This document shows positions 32,459 through 43,514 of a DNA stretch of 64,000 bases, piece after piece (positions within the stretch are counted from its first letter, which is position 1; each line of letters opens with the position of its first letter). The position numbers and the translations under genes were made by a program. Below the pieces are notes generated by a model. The model worked only from the letters and a program-made list of their open reading frames with translations. It ran no database searches and was not told the origin of the DNA. The DNA is taken from contig SADC01000191.1 of assembly GCA_004194705.1 (NCBI GenBank), positions 62,001 through 126,000 on the forward strand, read 5' to 3'. The stretch is from Ditylenchus dipsaci (taxonomy: Eukaryota; Nematoda; Chromadorea; Rhabditida; Anguinidae).

Positions 32459-32963
32459 TTAAAAATTGTTTTTGAGCACTTCTATCAAAGAAGAAACACT
32501 GAAATTATGTTTCTAGCCTCCTCTCGAGAAGCTAGAGAAAATCCGCGGATTTTTTGTTATTTTCTATTCGCGGATACAACATGCGCATTTTCAACAATCC
32601 GCGGATTGTATCCGTGGATTTTTCGGTGGTAGCAAACGTAGGGTGGTAGCAAACGTTTTGGTGGTAGCAAACGTAATTTTTCGAAAAAAAAAATCATCTG
32701 GATGGTGACCCAACCACCCGGATCGCACTCCAACCGCCTGAATGTGCCCCAACCATTTGCATTGTAATCAAGTCACCCGGAAGATACCGAAGATACCTGC
32801 TACGTGGATCGTACTCTAGATACCCAAAGTGTACCCAAAATATCTTGAAGGGTATGCCGATCCTCTTAAGGGCACCTTCAGCATATGGATGGTGACTAAA
32901 CAATCCTTATTGTACTCTCATCACCTGGATTCTATGCCGATATCCTTGATATTAAGCTAACAC

Positions 32964-35392
32964 GGAGGTGGCGGCTAGACTTTACTTGGGCCGCCCGCCA
33001 CGGCTGACCCACTTTCGAGGTGAATTTTTAAAAATCGATTGCATATTCGTGTTTCCCGACCCGGATTTTACGGGAAAGATCATCAGATACTGTGAAAGTG
33101 AAAAAAAAATTTTTGCGATTTGCCTTGGTCCCCCAAGGTAAAATTTTAGAGAAATTTGAAAAAAATATTTTTTAAATTGAATTTTAAGGGAATAAGGGAC
33201 GTATTGGGAGGACAAAGGGAATTAAAGGGGCACTAATCACACAGGGCCCACTAACAAGAAGATGTTGAACGTAGTTTTGAATACTGGGGCCTACCTCATA
33301 AATAAACTCTGGTATGCATGCTTTTTCATGCATCCAGAGGGCTGAGTGATACTTCCCAAAAACGACATTTGCCAAATACGACATTTGCCCAAACGACATT
33401 TGCCAAATCGAAATTTGGCAAAACGACATTTACCAAAACGACATTCGCCATAACGAAATTTGCCGAACGTGGATTTTCGTCTGAAAAAGACCTATAAACT
33501 CTAATTTGGTATTATTATTTTTTAGGCAAAAAGTACGATTGGGGAATCAGTTTGGCAATTGTCGTGTTGGCAAATGTCGGGCAGGAGTAGCTTGCGACGA
33601 TTTAAATTGCGACAATTCAAATTGCTACAAATTCAAATTGCGGCAAAATCAGATTGCGACAATTCAAATTGTGACAAATTCAAATTGCGACGATTTAAAT
33701 TGCGACGATTTAAATTGCGACAATTCAAATTGCGACAAATTCAAATTGCGACGATTTAAATTGCGACAATTCAAATTGCGACAAATTCAAATTGCGGCAA
33801 AATCAGACTGCGACAATTCAAATTGCGACAATTCAAATTGCGACAAAATCAGATTGCGACAATTCAAATTGCGACAATTTGAATTGCGACTGGCGATGGC
33901 TTTAAGTATATTGTTCTGAGTCTTCAAGATGTCTTTCTGGTCTTATTTCTTGATTGATTTCAAGGAAAATGACTTTTTTGGCACTTGTTTACATCCTACA
34001 CTCAATGCTTACTTATACTTGCTGCTTATAGAGGTGGACATTAACTAAATGTAAAGATATAGCCATGATGGTCATATTTTTCATATGATTTATCTTCTTT
34101 CTTGATCAGCTCTCATTTTTTTTCTCATGCGCTCAGGCAAGTCACCGTGATGAAACTTATTATGCAGCCTTCATACCCACCCTGAGGCTTCCTGGTACTG
34201 TGTATTCAAAAATTATTTTAGTTGAAAAAAACGATGTTTGCCAGCCCAGTGGTCCGATCTATAATAAGAGTTTAGGTATTCCGATCAGGCTCTAGTATCT
34301 AGAAACTTAGGCGTCTGATATAGGTGATGCATCTGTATTCATTGAGTGGTCCCTACACCTCGAAGTTAAGCAAATTAGAGAAGTAGACATCGCAGCAGTA
34401 AGACAGTTTAAAATGTCGCAATTCAAATTGTCGCAATTCGAATTTGTCGCAATTTGAAATGTCGCAATTTGAATTGTTTCAATTTAAATTGTCGCAATGT
34501 GAAATGTCGCAAGCTGCTCCTGCCCCAATGTCGTTTCGCCAAATCTGGTTTTGCCAAATATCGTTTTGCCAAATATCGTTTTGGCAAATGGCGTTTTGGC
34601 AAAACATACGTTTGGCAAATGTCATTTTGGTACGGCCCATGTTGAAAAACATAATAACAGCAAAAACACGTCAAAATTTATTTTTTAACGTTTCGCCATA
34701 AAAGTGGCCCTCTTTTATTCCCTTCCCCTCCCAATACAGCCCTTATTCCATTTAAAATGGGTAATTTTTAATTCTGTCCCCAATTTCTGAAAAATCTCCC
34801 CAAATTCACTGAAAAATGTCCCAAATTTGTGTGAAAATATATATGGTGAAATATATATCGAATATGCCCATTTCGGTTGTGAACCAGCCGCTTATCAGCC
34901 TTTCCAGCAAAAGTTTGACAAGCCAGAGGTAGAATATCTAGAAAACCCCACAAACATTGATATTTTTGGTAATTTTCTCCTTGTTGTTCGTTGTAAATTG
35001 TTATTTGTCTGAATAAAAGATCACGAAAAATTGAGAATTTATCCTACGCATTTTCATGTGAAAATAGGTGGCTAGAGCGCTAATTAAGTTCTGTGTTGTA
35101 TGAACATTTACTTAGAAAGCTGGTCTAGGTGTTTTGATAAAAATTGCAGATTTTTTTAAAACTGTCTTGAATCGACCATCTCGAATCGTACCTGTCTCGA
35201 ATCGACCGTCTCGAATTAGATTTGTCTCGAATCGACCCTTGTCCTTTTTTTTTTCACTTTCACAGAATCTGATGATCATTTCCCGTAAAAAAACGGGTCG
35301 AGAATCACGAATATGCAATCGGTTTTTGAAAATCCTCCTCGAAAGTGGGTCAGCCATGAGGGGGCCAAGTAAAGGGTTACCGAGGTGGCTTT
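32964..35392. mobile_element. Large foldback element (about 2.4 kb) with arrays
   Basis: The outer arms share CTGACCCACTTTCGAGG, CGATTGCATATTCGTG and CACAGTATCTGATGATC-like segments in inverted order (left 32.97-33.13 kb, right 35.23-35.39 kb). An inner inverted pair, GGGAATAAGGGACGTATTGG versus CCAATACAGCCCTTATTCC, lies at 33.19 and 34.73 kb. Further in are opposed arrays of AACGACATTTGCCAA and of TTGCGACAATTCAAA. No transposase is evident. Confidence 0.65.
33590..33895. repeat. Tandem array of TTGCGACAATTCAAA units
   Basis: About 20 imperfect copies of a 15-16 bp unit, alternating CAATTCAAA, CAAATTCAAA, CGATTTAAA and CAAAATCAGA. The mirror array lies at about 34412-34510. It creates long open frames rich in LRQFKLRQ that are not genes. 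Confidence 0.85.
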
Positions 35393-35593
35393 GTTATTAG
35401 ATCTTACCCTGATCACCAGGAATCTTTTTATCATGAGCATATACTTTTGCAAATCATTTGGGTTTATAACAGGGCTGCTATATGTCCTTTTTAAAAAGAT
35501 TTGTCTTTTTTTGGAACCCCAAATCTTTTTTTAAATTTCAGTCAAAATCTTTTTTTTACGCTTTAAAAGGGCAATGAGCACTAGATAAAATGC

Positions 35594-36756
35594 GGCTCTC
35601 TCCTGTTTCGTCCCAAATTGTTTTCGCCTAAAATCGTTATAGCCAAAAAAGTTACATTTTTAATTAATTATTTTGCTACATATAGTTTTTCTAACTAATT
35701 TTGTGGATATTCTCATTGACAAGTTTATGCTCAAATCGATGCTAGAGAGCAGGGCTACATTTTGAGCATGAGGTTGTAAATAACCATGTCTGCAATATTC
35801 GCTGAATATCCCCAAAAGTTCTCTAAAAAGTCAAGGATTCCGGAAATTTTAGGGTTTTCAGCAAATATTGCAGACATGGTCATTTACAACCTCATGCTCA
35901 AAATGTAGCCCTGCTCTCTAGCATCAATTTGAGTATAAACTTGTAAATGAGAATATCCACAAAATTAGTTAGAAAAACCATATGTAGCAAACTAATGGCC
36001 GTAATCATAGTCGGGGTCAACTTTTAGGGTCAACTTTTTCTTAAATTCAAAAAAAGTCAATATTTATCTTTATATTTTTTTATTTTTATATTTATGACCC
36101 TAGGGCAACTTTTTCAGCTCTACACGAAAATATAGGCAGTTTTTCCGAGTGTTAAAATTCGACGCAGAAAAATCGGAGGATAAAACAAGTTGAGGGGTCA
36201 ACTGGGGTCAACTTGGGGTCAACATTTTTCAAAATTTTGTAGAAACAAGATTTCAAATTTCTGTAAAAGCCATCTTGTAGACATCGAAAAGTTGATGGGG
36301 GTCAAAAATATCATATTTGGCACTTTATTTCAAAAAACTGATATTTCAGTAATTTTAACAAAAGTTGACCCCTAAAAAGGGCTCTCTCCTGTTATATCCA
36401 AAACTGTTACATCTAAAATGGTTCTAGTTTTATCTGGTTCTCGCCAAAAGTTCTAGCACGGTTCTAGCTTTTCATTTTAAATTTTGTTATTTCCATATAG
36501 TATTAGAGGGAAAGCCTGAAGTACTGTATCATAAATAAATTGAACTTAAAAGGCTAAAACCTTGCTGGAACTTTTGGCGAGAACCTGATAAAACTAGAAC
36601 CATTTTTAGATGTAACAGTTTTGGATATAACAGGAGAGAGCCCTAAAAAGTTGAGGGTCAACTCGATTATGATCACAGCCAATTAATTAAAAATGTAACG
36701 TTTTTGGCTGTAGCGATTTTTGGCGGAAACAATTTGGGACGGAACAGGAGAGAGCC
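35594..36756. mobile_element. Foldback element with 8-bp duplication
   Basis: Ends GGCTCTCTCCTGTTTCGTCC and the mirror GGACGGAACAGGAGAGAGCC are flanked by taaaatgc (35586-35593) and taaaacgc (36757-36764). An inner inverted pair of about 80 bp around CTCATGCTCAAAATGTAGCC lies at 35.70-35.97 kb. A second member of the same family is nested at 36380-36642. Confidence 0.7.
36380..36642. mobile_element. Nested member of the GGCTCTCTCC family
   Basis: Near-perfect palindrome, GGCTCTCTCCTGTTATATCC at left and the mirror ending GGATATAACAGGAGAGAGCC at right, flanked by identical ctaaaaag at 36372-36379 and 36643-36650. It shares its terminal 14 bp with the surrounding element, so two members of one family are nested. 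Confidence 0.75.
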
Positions 36757-36964
36757 TAAAACGCACTTTTTCTTCAAAAAACTGTCAAAATGTCCTTTTT
36801 GCACAAATGTCTTTTTTTAATTTTGAAATGGCAGCCTTGGTTTGTTATCGTTAGCATATTGAGTAATTAGGCCCACTAAGGCGTCATTCACCTAGTAAAT
36901 GTAGTATCGTGCTCGATTTCCAGACCTCTTCTTCCTGCTCAATCCATAGCGAATCAATTGTGAA

Positions 36965-37366
36965 ATGAATGTGAAATTGGCTTGGATGTTAGGCGTCGTC
37001 ACTCTTTTGGTGTTGAACACTTCGTTCTCTGCTGCTGATGGATGTGTGTCTGTAAGTCTTAGTACCTGTCGGTATGTAGTTCAGTTGTGTGTCTAGACCA
37101 GCTATCGTTTGTATTTCTTGCTGAGCACAGCTGCATTCTACTTCCTTGTCCTACTATTCTGCATCTTTGCTGTAATTCTCTACTATTGCGAAAAGAAGGC
37201 GACCAAAGCAGTTTCTGCTAGGATTGAACCGAGTAAGGGTTTGAAATTATTGAGCACCCATCTTTTCATCATTCATCTAAGCTAAATTCATCATGCGCGA
37301 ATTTCAGAACTTGTTCCAGAAGTAAAGAAAGTGGATGATAAGACCAAGCAGCGCCTCCCAAATTAA
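36965..37366 (+). CDS. Small secretory/membrane protein, 93 residues
   Basis: Exons 36965-37051, 37097-37232 and 37308-37366 (introns of 45 and 75 bp, GT-AG, phases 0 and 1) encode 93 residues ending at TAA 37364-37366. The N-terminus MNVKLAWMLGVVTLLVLN is a signal-peptide-like hydrophobic stretch followed by SFSAADGCVS, a probable cleavage region. A second hydrophobic segment (FYFLVLLFCIFAVILYYC, about residues 43-60) is followed by a basic tail KVDDKTKQRLPN. It is likely a type I single-pass membrane protein. AATAAA at 37454-37459 is a plausible polyadenylation signal. I do not recognise the family. Confidence 0.75.
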
Positions 37367-37644
37367 AAGCAGCTATAAACAAGCGTCATGGCTAGTTGGG
37401 AATCTCATAATTCAAACCATGTGCTGTATTGTCTTGCTTAATTTTGTTGTGTAAATAAAGTATTCAGTGTAATGTGGTAAAAAAGTAGCTGTCGGCCACT
37501 TCCATCCGATTTTTTAAATTCTGTCTTGCTTTCTTGCTCTACACAGATACCACGGTAAGGTATTTTTATCTCCTGCGGCCATATAATTGCATGTATCTTT
37601 ACTAAATTGTCGAATTGATGTTGTCGAATAGATGTAAATTAATA

Positions 37645-37690
37645 TAAAATGGACTTGGATATCAGGTGTTGTCGCTGTTTTGCATTTGGC
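37645..37690 (+). pseudogene. Decayed duplicate of the small membrane protein first exon
   Basis: The sequence TGGACTTGGATATCAGGTGT followed by TGTCGCTGTTTTG aligns with TGGCTTGGATGTTAGGCGTC...GTCACTCTTTTGG in the first exon at 36965. The Met codon region and the rest of the gene are not preserved. It points to an old tandem duplication. Confidence 0.45.
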
Positions 37691-38042
37691 TGGCTAATCA
37701 CAAAGGTTATTCTTGGCATTTACCCGGCTCGATTTACCTTAAGATATTGTACCTAGCTAATTGTTGGACTATCAACTCTTTTGGACATCAGTAAACAAAT
37801 TGTTTCGATCGGATTGTTTATTTTTCGGAAAAAGATTTAAAGAATTGGCCAAAGCGGAAAAATGCCCCTTTTGGCAAGAAATTGCGGAACCAAGTTAGAA
37901 ACCAAGTTAAAAACTTCGTACAGTAGTTCAATGATTCGGAAAAAATTTTGAATTGGTGGGGACAAATTCAAAAACAGGTGACTATGCCCCATTAAAGGAG
38001 GGGAAAAGCTACTTAGGTTTGAAAAAATGGCCTCCATGGCGC

Positions 38043-38782
38043 AGTCAGTGCAGGGAACTCGTCCATGGCTCGTCCTTGATATTTTACAGGCTTCATTATT
38101 GAAAATGTTATAAAGTTTTGAATTTTTTGTTGTAGATCTGTTCAGACAGCACCCCTCAAGTTCGTTCCCGCCGAGGTCCGACACTTTTTTACCCTAATTT
38201 TTGAAGCCTTTTGCCAGATGTCTTCGGTCAGTCTAGTCATAAATATCGCAAGGATTCCGATTTTACCAGCCGTTTCTGAAAATGGCCACAGTTTTGCCGA
38301 AAAGAGCCGCGGCTCTCGATATAAGAGCACCCCTATTTGAAAATTAGGTGTTTTTATATTGAGAGCCACGGGTCTTTTTGGCAAAACTGTGGCCATAATC
38401 AGAAACGACTGGTAAAATCGGAATCCTTGCGATATTTATGACTAGACTGACCGAAGACATCTGGCAAAAGGCTTCAAAAATTAGGGTAAAAAAGTGTCGG
38501 ACCCTCGGCGGGAACGAACTTGAGGGGGTGCTCTTATATCGATAGTCGAGTGTATATGGACGAGTTTAGGACGAGTTGCTCGTCCTTAGATTCATGTGTA
38601 TTTTACATTAAACTGATTGAGTTATCTGTGTCACGTTTTCTTACCGATTTTATAGAGTAACTTTTAGAGGATGGAACCATAATAAAATATATTTGAAAAT
38701 ACACAACATGATTCATGAAAAAATTTATGAAATATCAAGGACGAGGGAAGGACGAGCCGAGAACGAGTTCCCTGCACTGGGT
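38043..38782. mobile_element. Palindromic element carrying a Tigger-like MITE
   Basis: The outer inverted pair is GTGCAGGGAACTCG...GGCTCGTCCTTGATATTT and its mirror at 38.73-38.78 kb. Nested at about 38148-38556 is an inverted element with ACCCCTCAAGTTCGTTCCCG...GTCCGACACTTTTTTACCC arms and a TCGATAGTCGAGTGTA end. Confidence 0.6.
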
Positions 38783-39526
38783 GCAGTGCGTAAGCTGGTA
38801 CCCGCCTTTCAAATTATTCCATCGGCGACGAGCATGCCCCTTTAAGCAGCGGGCCGGGCCGACCAAAAACCAGCCCGTGCACAGCCCTGTACGGGACTCA
38901 AGAGAAGACAAATGCGAATAACCGTTTGTCGAAATCGTGTCAGAACAAAAAGTTATGGTTGATTGAAGTCGGAAGGATTTCTTGGGCCACCCTTGAGTTT
39001 TTCAAACACACCCAATAAATTTTACAAAAAATAGATGCTTAACTTGACAAACCAAAAAAACATTAGTAAATTTGCGAAAAAAAGTGAATTAGCAAGTGGA
39101 CAGGAGTGCAAGCCAGCTCAAGACCTCTTGAAAAATCGATTTAGTTGGCCAATTGATTGATTGGTGTGTAACAGCCGTTGGGTGCAGCTGCAGAGATCAA
39201 CAGGCTATTATCAGATGCTGTCATAAGCGAAAAAATAGAAAGAAATGAAACAAATTTGCAGGTTAAAAGACCTACTATAAATGATGGCCTAAAGGACACT
39301 TTTAGACAGAGACAGAGGTTTGAAGTAGCAGTTGGTTAGCTTTAAGTAATCTTAGCACAAATGTGAGCATTTATTCACAGCTTTGTTTTTAACAAGACAA
39401 ATTATTACTGGCTAGACATTTTCACAACCAGCTGGTCAGAAGTTGGAACGAAACAAGCAGGCGTGCTAGAGGAAGTCACACACTTCAGCTTGTTCATGTG
39501 TAGAATTTCTTGGACTTTGCTGTGTG

Positions 39527-39636
39527 CAGTGTTTCCAACCTTGACAGTGATATCAGAATGACAGTGACACTCGAATATTTAATCGAGTGTCAGTGTCACC
39601 ATCATTCTGATGTCACTGTCTAAATTGGAAACACTG
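39527..39636. mobile_element. hAT-type mini-MITE, 110 bp
   Basis: A near-complete palindrome with ends CAGTGTTTCC and GGAAACACTG, flanked by gctgtgtg (39519-39526) and actgtgtg (39637-39644). That is an 8-bp duplication with one difference. Confidence 0.75.
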
Positions 39637-39943
39637 ACTGTGTGAATAACATTAAACTTTCTACCAAATCAAACCGTGAATAACCAAAATCGAAAATGGT
39701 AGAGAAAACAACCTTACTCAACGCGACTCAAGCTTTAAAGTGCTATTGCCAATACAAAACGAAGGTACTAACCAGAATGTTCAAATACAACAGCAACTAA
39801 TCAACAATTATCCAAATTTATTTTTATCAGACATATATTTACATGCCAAACAATGGTCAAAAGAAGATTTTTCTAAGTTTTCATTTTGTTATGCTAGCCA
39901 CTAGAGACGAAAGAGGAATTCCGCCAAAGACCTTGAGACCCGA

Positions 39944-40108
39944 TCAACATCTGCAGCAAGAACAGACAGCGGAACAAAGACAACACACGAGCATGTAGAC
40001 GACGAAGCCGATGAACAAAATGACACCGAGGACTATGACGGCAATGATCCTAAGATATAAGATAGTAATTATAGACCCAAAAAATTCAGTAACAAACCAG
40101 GCCTGCAT
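39944..40108 (-). CDS. 38-residue Cys-rich membrane peptide
   Basis: Two exons, 40098-40108 (11 coding nt) and 39944-40049, joined at TG|G, give exactly 38 codons plus TGA. The protein is MQAW, then a hydrophobic helix IIAVIVLGVILFIGFVVYML, then VCCLCSAVCSCCRC with seven Cys. The start is placed two bases after an AAAATCAG acceptor, as for trans-spliced nematode messages. An in-frame ATG at 40142-40144 would add 12 residues. The Cys-rich end could be palmitoylated or bind metal (inference). It is divergent from the gene starting at 40407, 298 bp apart, so they may share a promoter. Family not recognised. Confidence 0.6.
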   Translation of the reverse strand: MQAWFVTEFFGSIITILYLRIIAVIVLGVILFIGFVVYMLVCCLCSAVCSCCRC

Positions 40109-40406
40109 ATCTGATTTTTTGAGGAAATGCACAGAAGAAAACACAAGTCAGAGAAGAGGCGATGCGTTAACTGCAAATTAAGACAGTTCACAGCTGTTAC
40201 CAGAGCTGATTCGCAATTCACGTATTTTCAGAACAATTTATCGGAAACGAAACCCTGTCATCATTCGCTTCATAAAACATTTTTTAATTGGCGCTGTTTA
40301 GCAAAATTGGCTCTATTGATATTTTAGCCATCTCCTCATTTTCTGGCTTTCGTTCGTGTTCGTTGTTGCTTGCTCTCTTCTGTCTAGACCTTTGTATAAA
40401 TCACCA

Positions 40407-41983
40407 ATGGTAAGTTCGATTTTATCCCTCTTACCATATCATAGCGTTCTGTATCTAGGTCAAACATTCCGAGAATTTCTCCACTAATAACAAACATGTC
40501 GTTGTGAATGTGAACGTCTGCGTTGAGATTCCGGATCCCTGCGAAGATTCGAATAGTTGTGCTCGAATGAACCCGGTTCGAATTTTCTTGTTTTCTTCAT
40601 GTTTACTTATCCTTGATTTAAATTTAGATGTCTGTGAGCAATATCCCAGTTGGATCAGCTTTGCCAATTCCGCAGAACTTTGAGCTAAGTGAGACAGTCG
40701 TGCCTTTTCCGATCAAAATCGAACCCAAGGATTGTCAGATGAACCAGATTTGTGGTAGCTACCAAGAAAAGGTAATTTTGTTTTATAGTGTTTATATGTC
40801 AAATACTCAAGTTCTCTACAATCTAGAGGATGTGCAATCCGCGTATGTATTCCACTGATTCAATAATTGATGTGAATGCTCATCCGGATCCATTTGGAAG
40901 TGGGGTTCAGGTTTGTTATTATAATGTTACAAAGTACATGTTGATTATCTTTGATTATACAGGCACAAAACCAAGAAAACGGATCGATGAAGTCAAAATC
41001 GCAGGTTGGTTTATAGTTGGTTGTTTTTTATAGGCTGTAATTTATAATTTATTTGTTAGCTGTGTGTAAACGCACGTGACTACAGCCTTGACTCTCTCAA
41101 AGAGCTATTTAAAATGCCTTCGAACTTCCTGAATGATGATGCTGCCACCAAAACAGCCGTTCCTCATCATGGATCTCCTGTCGGTGCTGCACCAGGTAAA
41201 TGTTGTGATCAGTGTTAGTATAAAGCGACGTGATTTTCAGTTCGTCGCACCTACAGTTCTTCTTTTTGCTTGATCTGGCTGACGTTCCAAACTTGTCACA
41301 AATCGCACTGCCCTCAGCTTCGCCGAAGAAGGTTTGTTATTTCGCTGCTGTGTTAGGTCCTGACAGGTACATGACTGAAATTGTGTTTATAGGGCTCTGT
41401 GTCGAATGCGATCGTTGATGGTGGTGGCTCCCTGCAGCAGCAATACTTCACGCTCACTCCTATTGATGTATCAGCGTCCGGAAAACCTATGAAATTCATC
41501 GCTAAGCCAGTTCCTCAATTTTTGCGCGGTGGTCCGGGTCACCTGCATGATTTGCCTGGCCTAGGAAATGAACCGATTGTCCTGCATCGCTATTCACCGA
41601 CTCACCACGTAAGTGTTCCATCTCCTTGTTTTGTGACCACCGGTTACTACCTGAAAGTGCCCTGCGGTCATGATTTTTTTGAGATGAGAGCGGCCTCATC
41701 TGAAAAACGACCGCAAGACACCGCCGAAGGTAGCCGAAGAGGTGCCGCCGTGGCGGTGCAACTATGTTTCTGACTCATTTCATTAAAATCGTTTTTTTTG
41801 GAGGGAGTTGTTGCTGATGGTCACAATGCCGCACTTTCATCGAATTTCCGAGATGTCAAGATTCCTACTGATGCTGAATCGTCTCTAGTCACTCAGGTTA
41901 GATTATTATCTACGTTATTTCAAAGTTATAATTACCGTTTTCAGCAGGGTCTCACTTCGACTGGCCACAACAAGCTGCATTGA
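40407..41983 (+). CDS. Orphan 308-residue protein, 11 exons
   Basis: Exons: 40407-40409, 40459-40575, 40628-40771, 40827-40910, 40963-41004, 41060-41195, 41318-41331, 41393-41608, 41691-41729, 41804-41896 and 41945-41983. They total 927 nt (308 codons plus TGA) and all phases agree. The first coding exon is the bare ATG followed by GTAAGT. Exon 7 is only 14 nt. The protein has no signal peptide or membrane helix. It is Asn/Ser/Pro-rich with short distinctive stretches (HVVVNVNVCVEIPDPCEDS, VNAHPDPFGSG, FLRGGPGHLHDLPGLGNEP). Introns are 42-122 bp. No known domain is apparent to me. Alternative starts, for instance at the Met opening exon 3 (40628), remain possible. Confidence 0.7.
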
Positions 41984-43315
41984 ACTCCAAAAGTAGAAAC
42001 TTCTGAAATGCAAATATTGCTCTGTAATTGTGTGATTGTATTCTGCCGAAAATATAAATGTACGGTCATGAATTATATTAGCGCAATTCTTAACCCTAGT
42101 TAGGGCATGTTAGAATGCTCGTGTTAGAATTATGAGACAGTGACCGCATTGTGGTCGTTTCGGAAATATGATGACTATGCAATAATAGCGTAGTTTACGC
42201 TATTATAGTTTACGTTATTACGTTTTACGATTTACTAATCAACAACGACTAATCAACAGCAAAGTAATCAACAGCTAATCAACAACACTTTTTATCAACA
42301 TTGTTTAAACCGTTTTGTCCCACACGTTAAAAGTAAAATATTTTGGTCGGAAATGGATTTACTATAATTGATAGATTTTACTTATATATTATATGGAAAA
42401 ATATTCATTTTAAATGTTTCTGTATGATACAGGACTGTAACGCATACCAAAAAATATCGGATCGGATATCGGATACCGGATATGGAAAAATATCAGATCG
42501 GATACCGGATATGTAAAGTGCCGGATACCGGATATTTTTGATGAAATTTTGAAAAAAAATTGAAAAATTTGGCGCTTGTAGCAAATACCCCCCCCCCCCA
42601 GCATCCGACCTTTAAAAATTGCCGTAACTACCCTTGCAAACAACAAGTTTAGGATTAGCCCTTTAGGCTTGGGGTAGGCCAGCGCACGGAAGTTGTGACT
42701 AATGAAGAGTTTGCGCACATTTTCCAGGGTCTGGGACATAAATTTGGGTAATTTTTACTAAAGTAAAAAAAGTGAAAATCGTTGGGGGGGGGGGGGTATT
42801 CGCTACTAGCGTCAAAAATTTTTCTAAATTTCAAAAAGTTTTAAAAATTTTTTTCCGAAAATTGGCCATTTTTTCGGATATCGGATACCGGATGTCAAAA
42901 AGTGCCGGATATCGGATATCCGTTACAGCCCTGGTATGATACAACCTCAGTTCTACTGAGAAATTGAAAAGAATTAAAAAGTTTTAACTTGAACATTGGA
43001 TATTTTTGGATATTGGGAGTCAATCCGAGGCCCACAAATGTGGCATGACTACATTTTAGTCAACGTGCATAATCGAGAGTTGAACTTATTGGTGAAAACC
43101 TTCTTAAGAGCCCCTCAGCTTTTGTTCAAAAAAGGAATGGGAGCACTAAGGGCTATGGATTGAACTAAATTCGATAAGAGGTTTTGTCAAAGCGAACTTT
43201 GTTAAAACGAAATTTGTCAAAAGGATATTTAGCTAGCTTAAGTGTGCTGTTGAGTACGCGAGTGCACAACCTTGTCTAGTTCAAAGAGGCCGGAACCATT
43301 GTTTCAACTTTTTAG
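41984..43315. other. Intergenic, with ATCGGATACCGG array and C-run MITE
   Basis: From 42440 to 42560 and again 42870-42925 there are repeated ATCGGATACCGGATA units. Between them, 42570-42813 is a C-run MITE (GGCGCTTGTAGCAAATACCC...GGGTATTCGCTACTAGCGTC). No gene. Confidence 0.5.
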
Positions 43316-43514
43316 CTGCTAAATTTGCCGGCGAGAAAAATCGATCTGTTGGAATTCACTCCTCAAACAAACACTTCTCCAGATCCTACAGACCAAGTAG
43401 TAAGTGCCTTGCATAGTGTGCCTAATGAGATATCAAACTCGACTTTGGACAAAGATGCTATAGAGATGACAACTATGTCTGTAACATCCAACAACGGAAC
43501 TTATTTACTTGGGG
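43316..43514 (+). CDS. Possible exon cut off by a foldback element
   Basis: After an acceptor CTTTTTAG the frame opens at phase 0 and reads LLNLPARKIDLLEFTPQTN and on through NEISNSTLDKD, EMTTMSVTSNNGT with coding-like composition. It runs directly into the foldback element that starts at 43515. No partner exons were identified and the family is unknown. Confidence 0.35.

Noticed and set aside
33506..33919. Long ORFs of LRQFKLRQ/NCDNSNCD type
   Set aside because: Produced by the TTGCGACAATTCAAA array; open in more than one frame, with no splice or codon signal of a gene.
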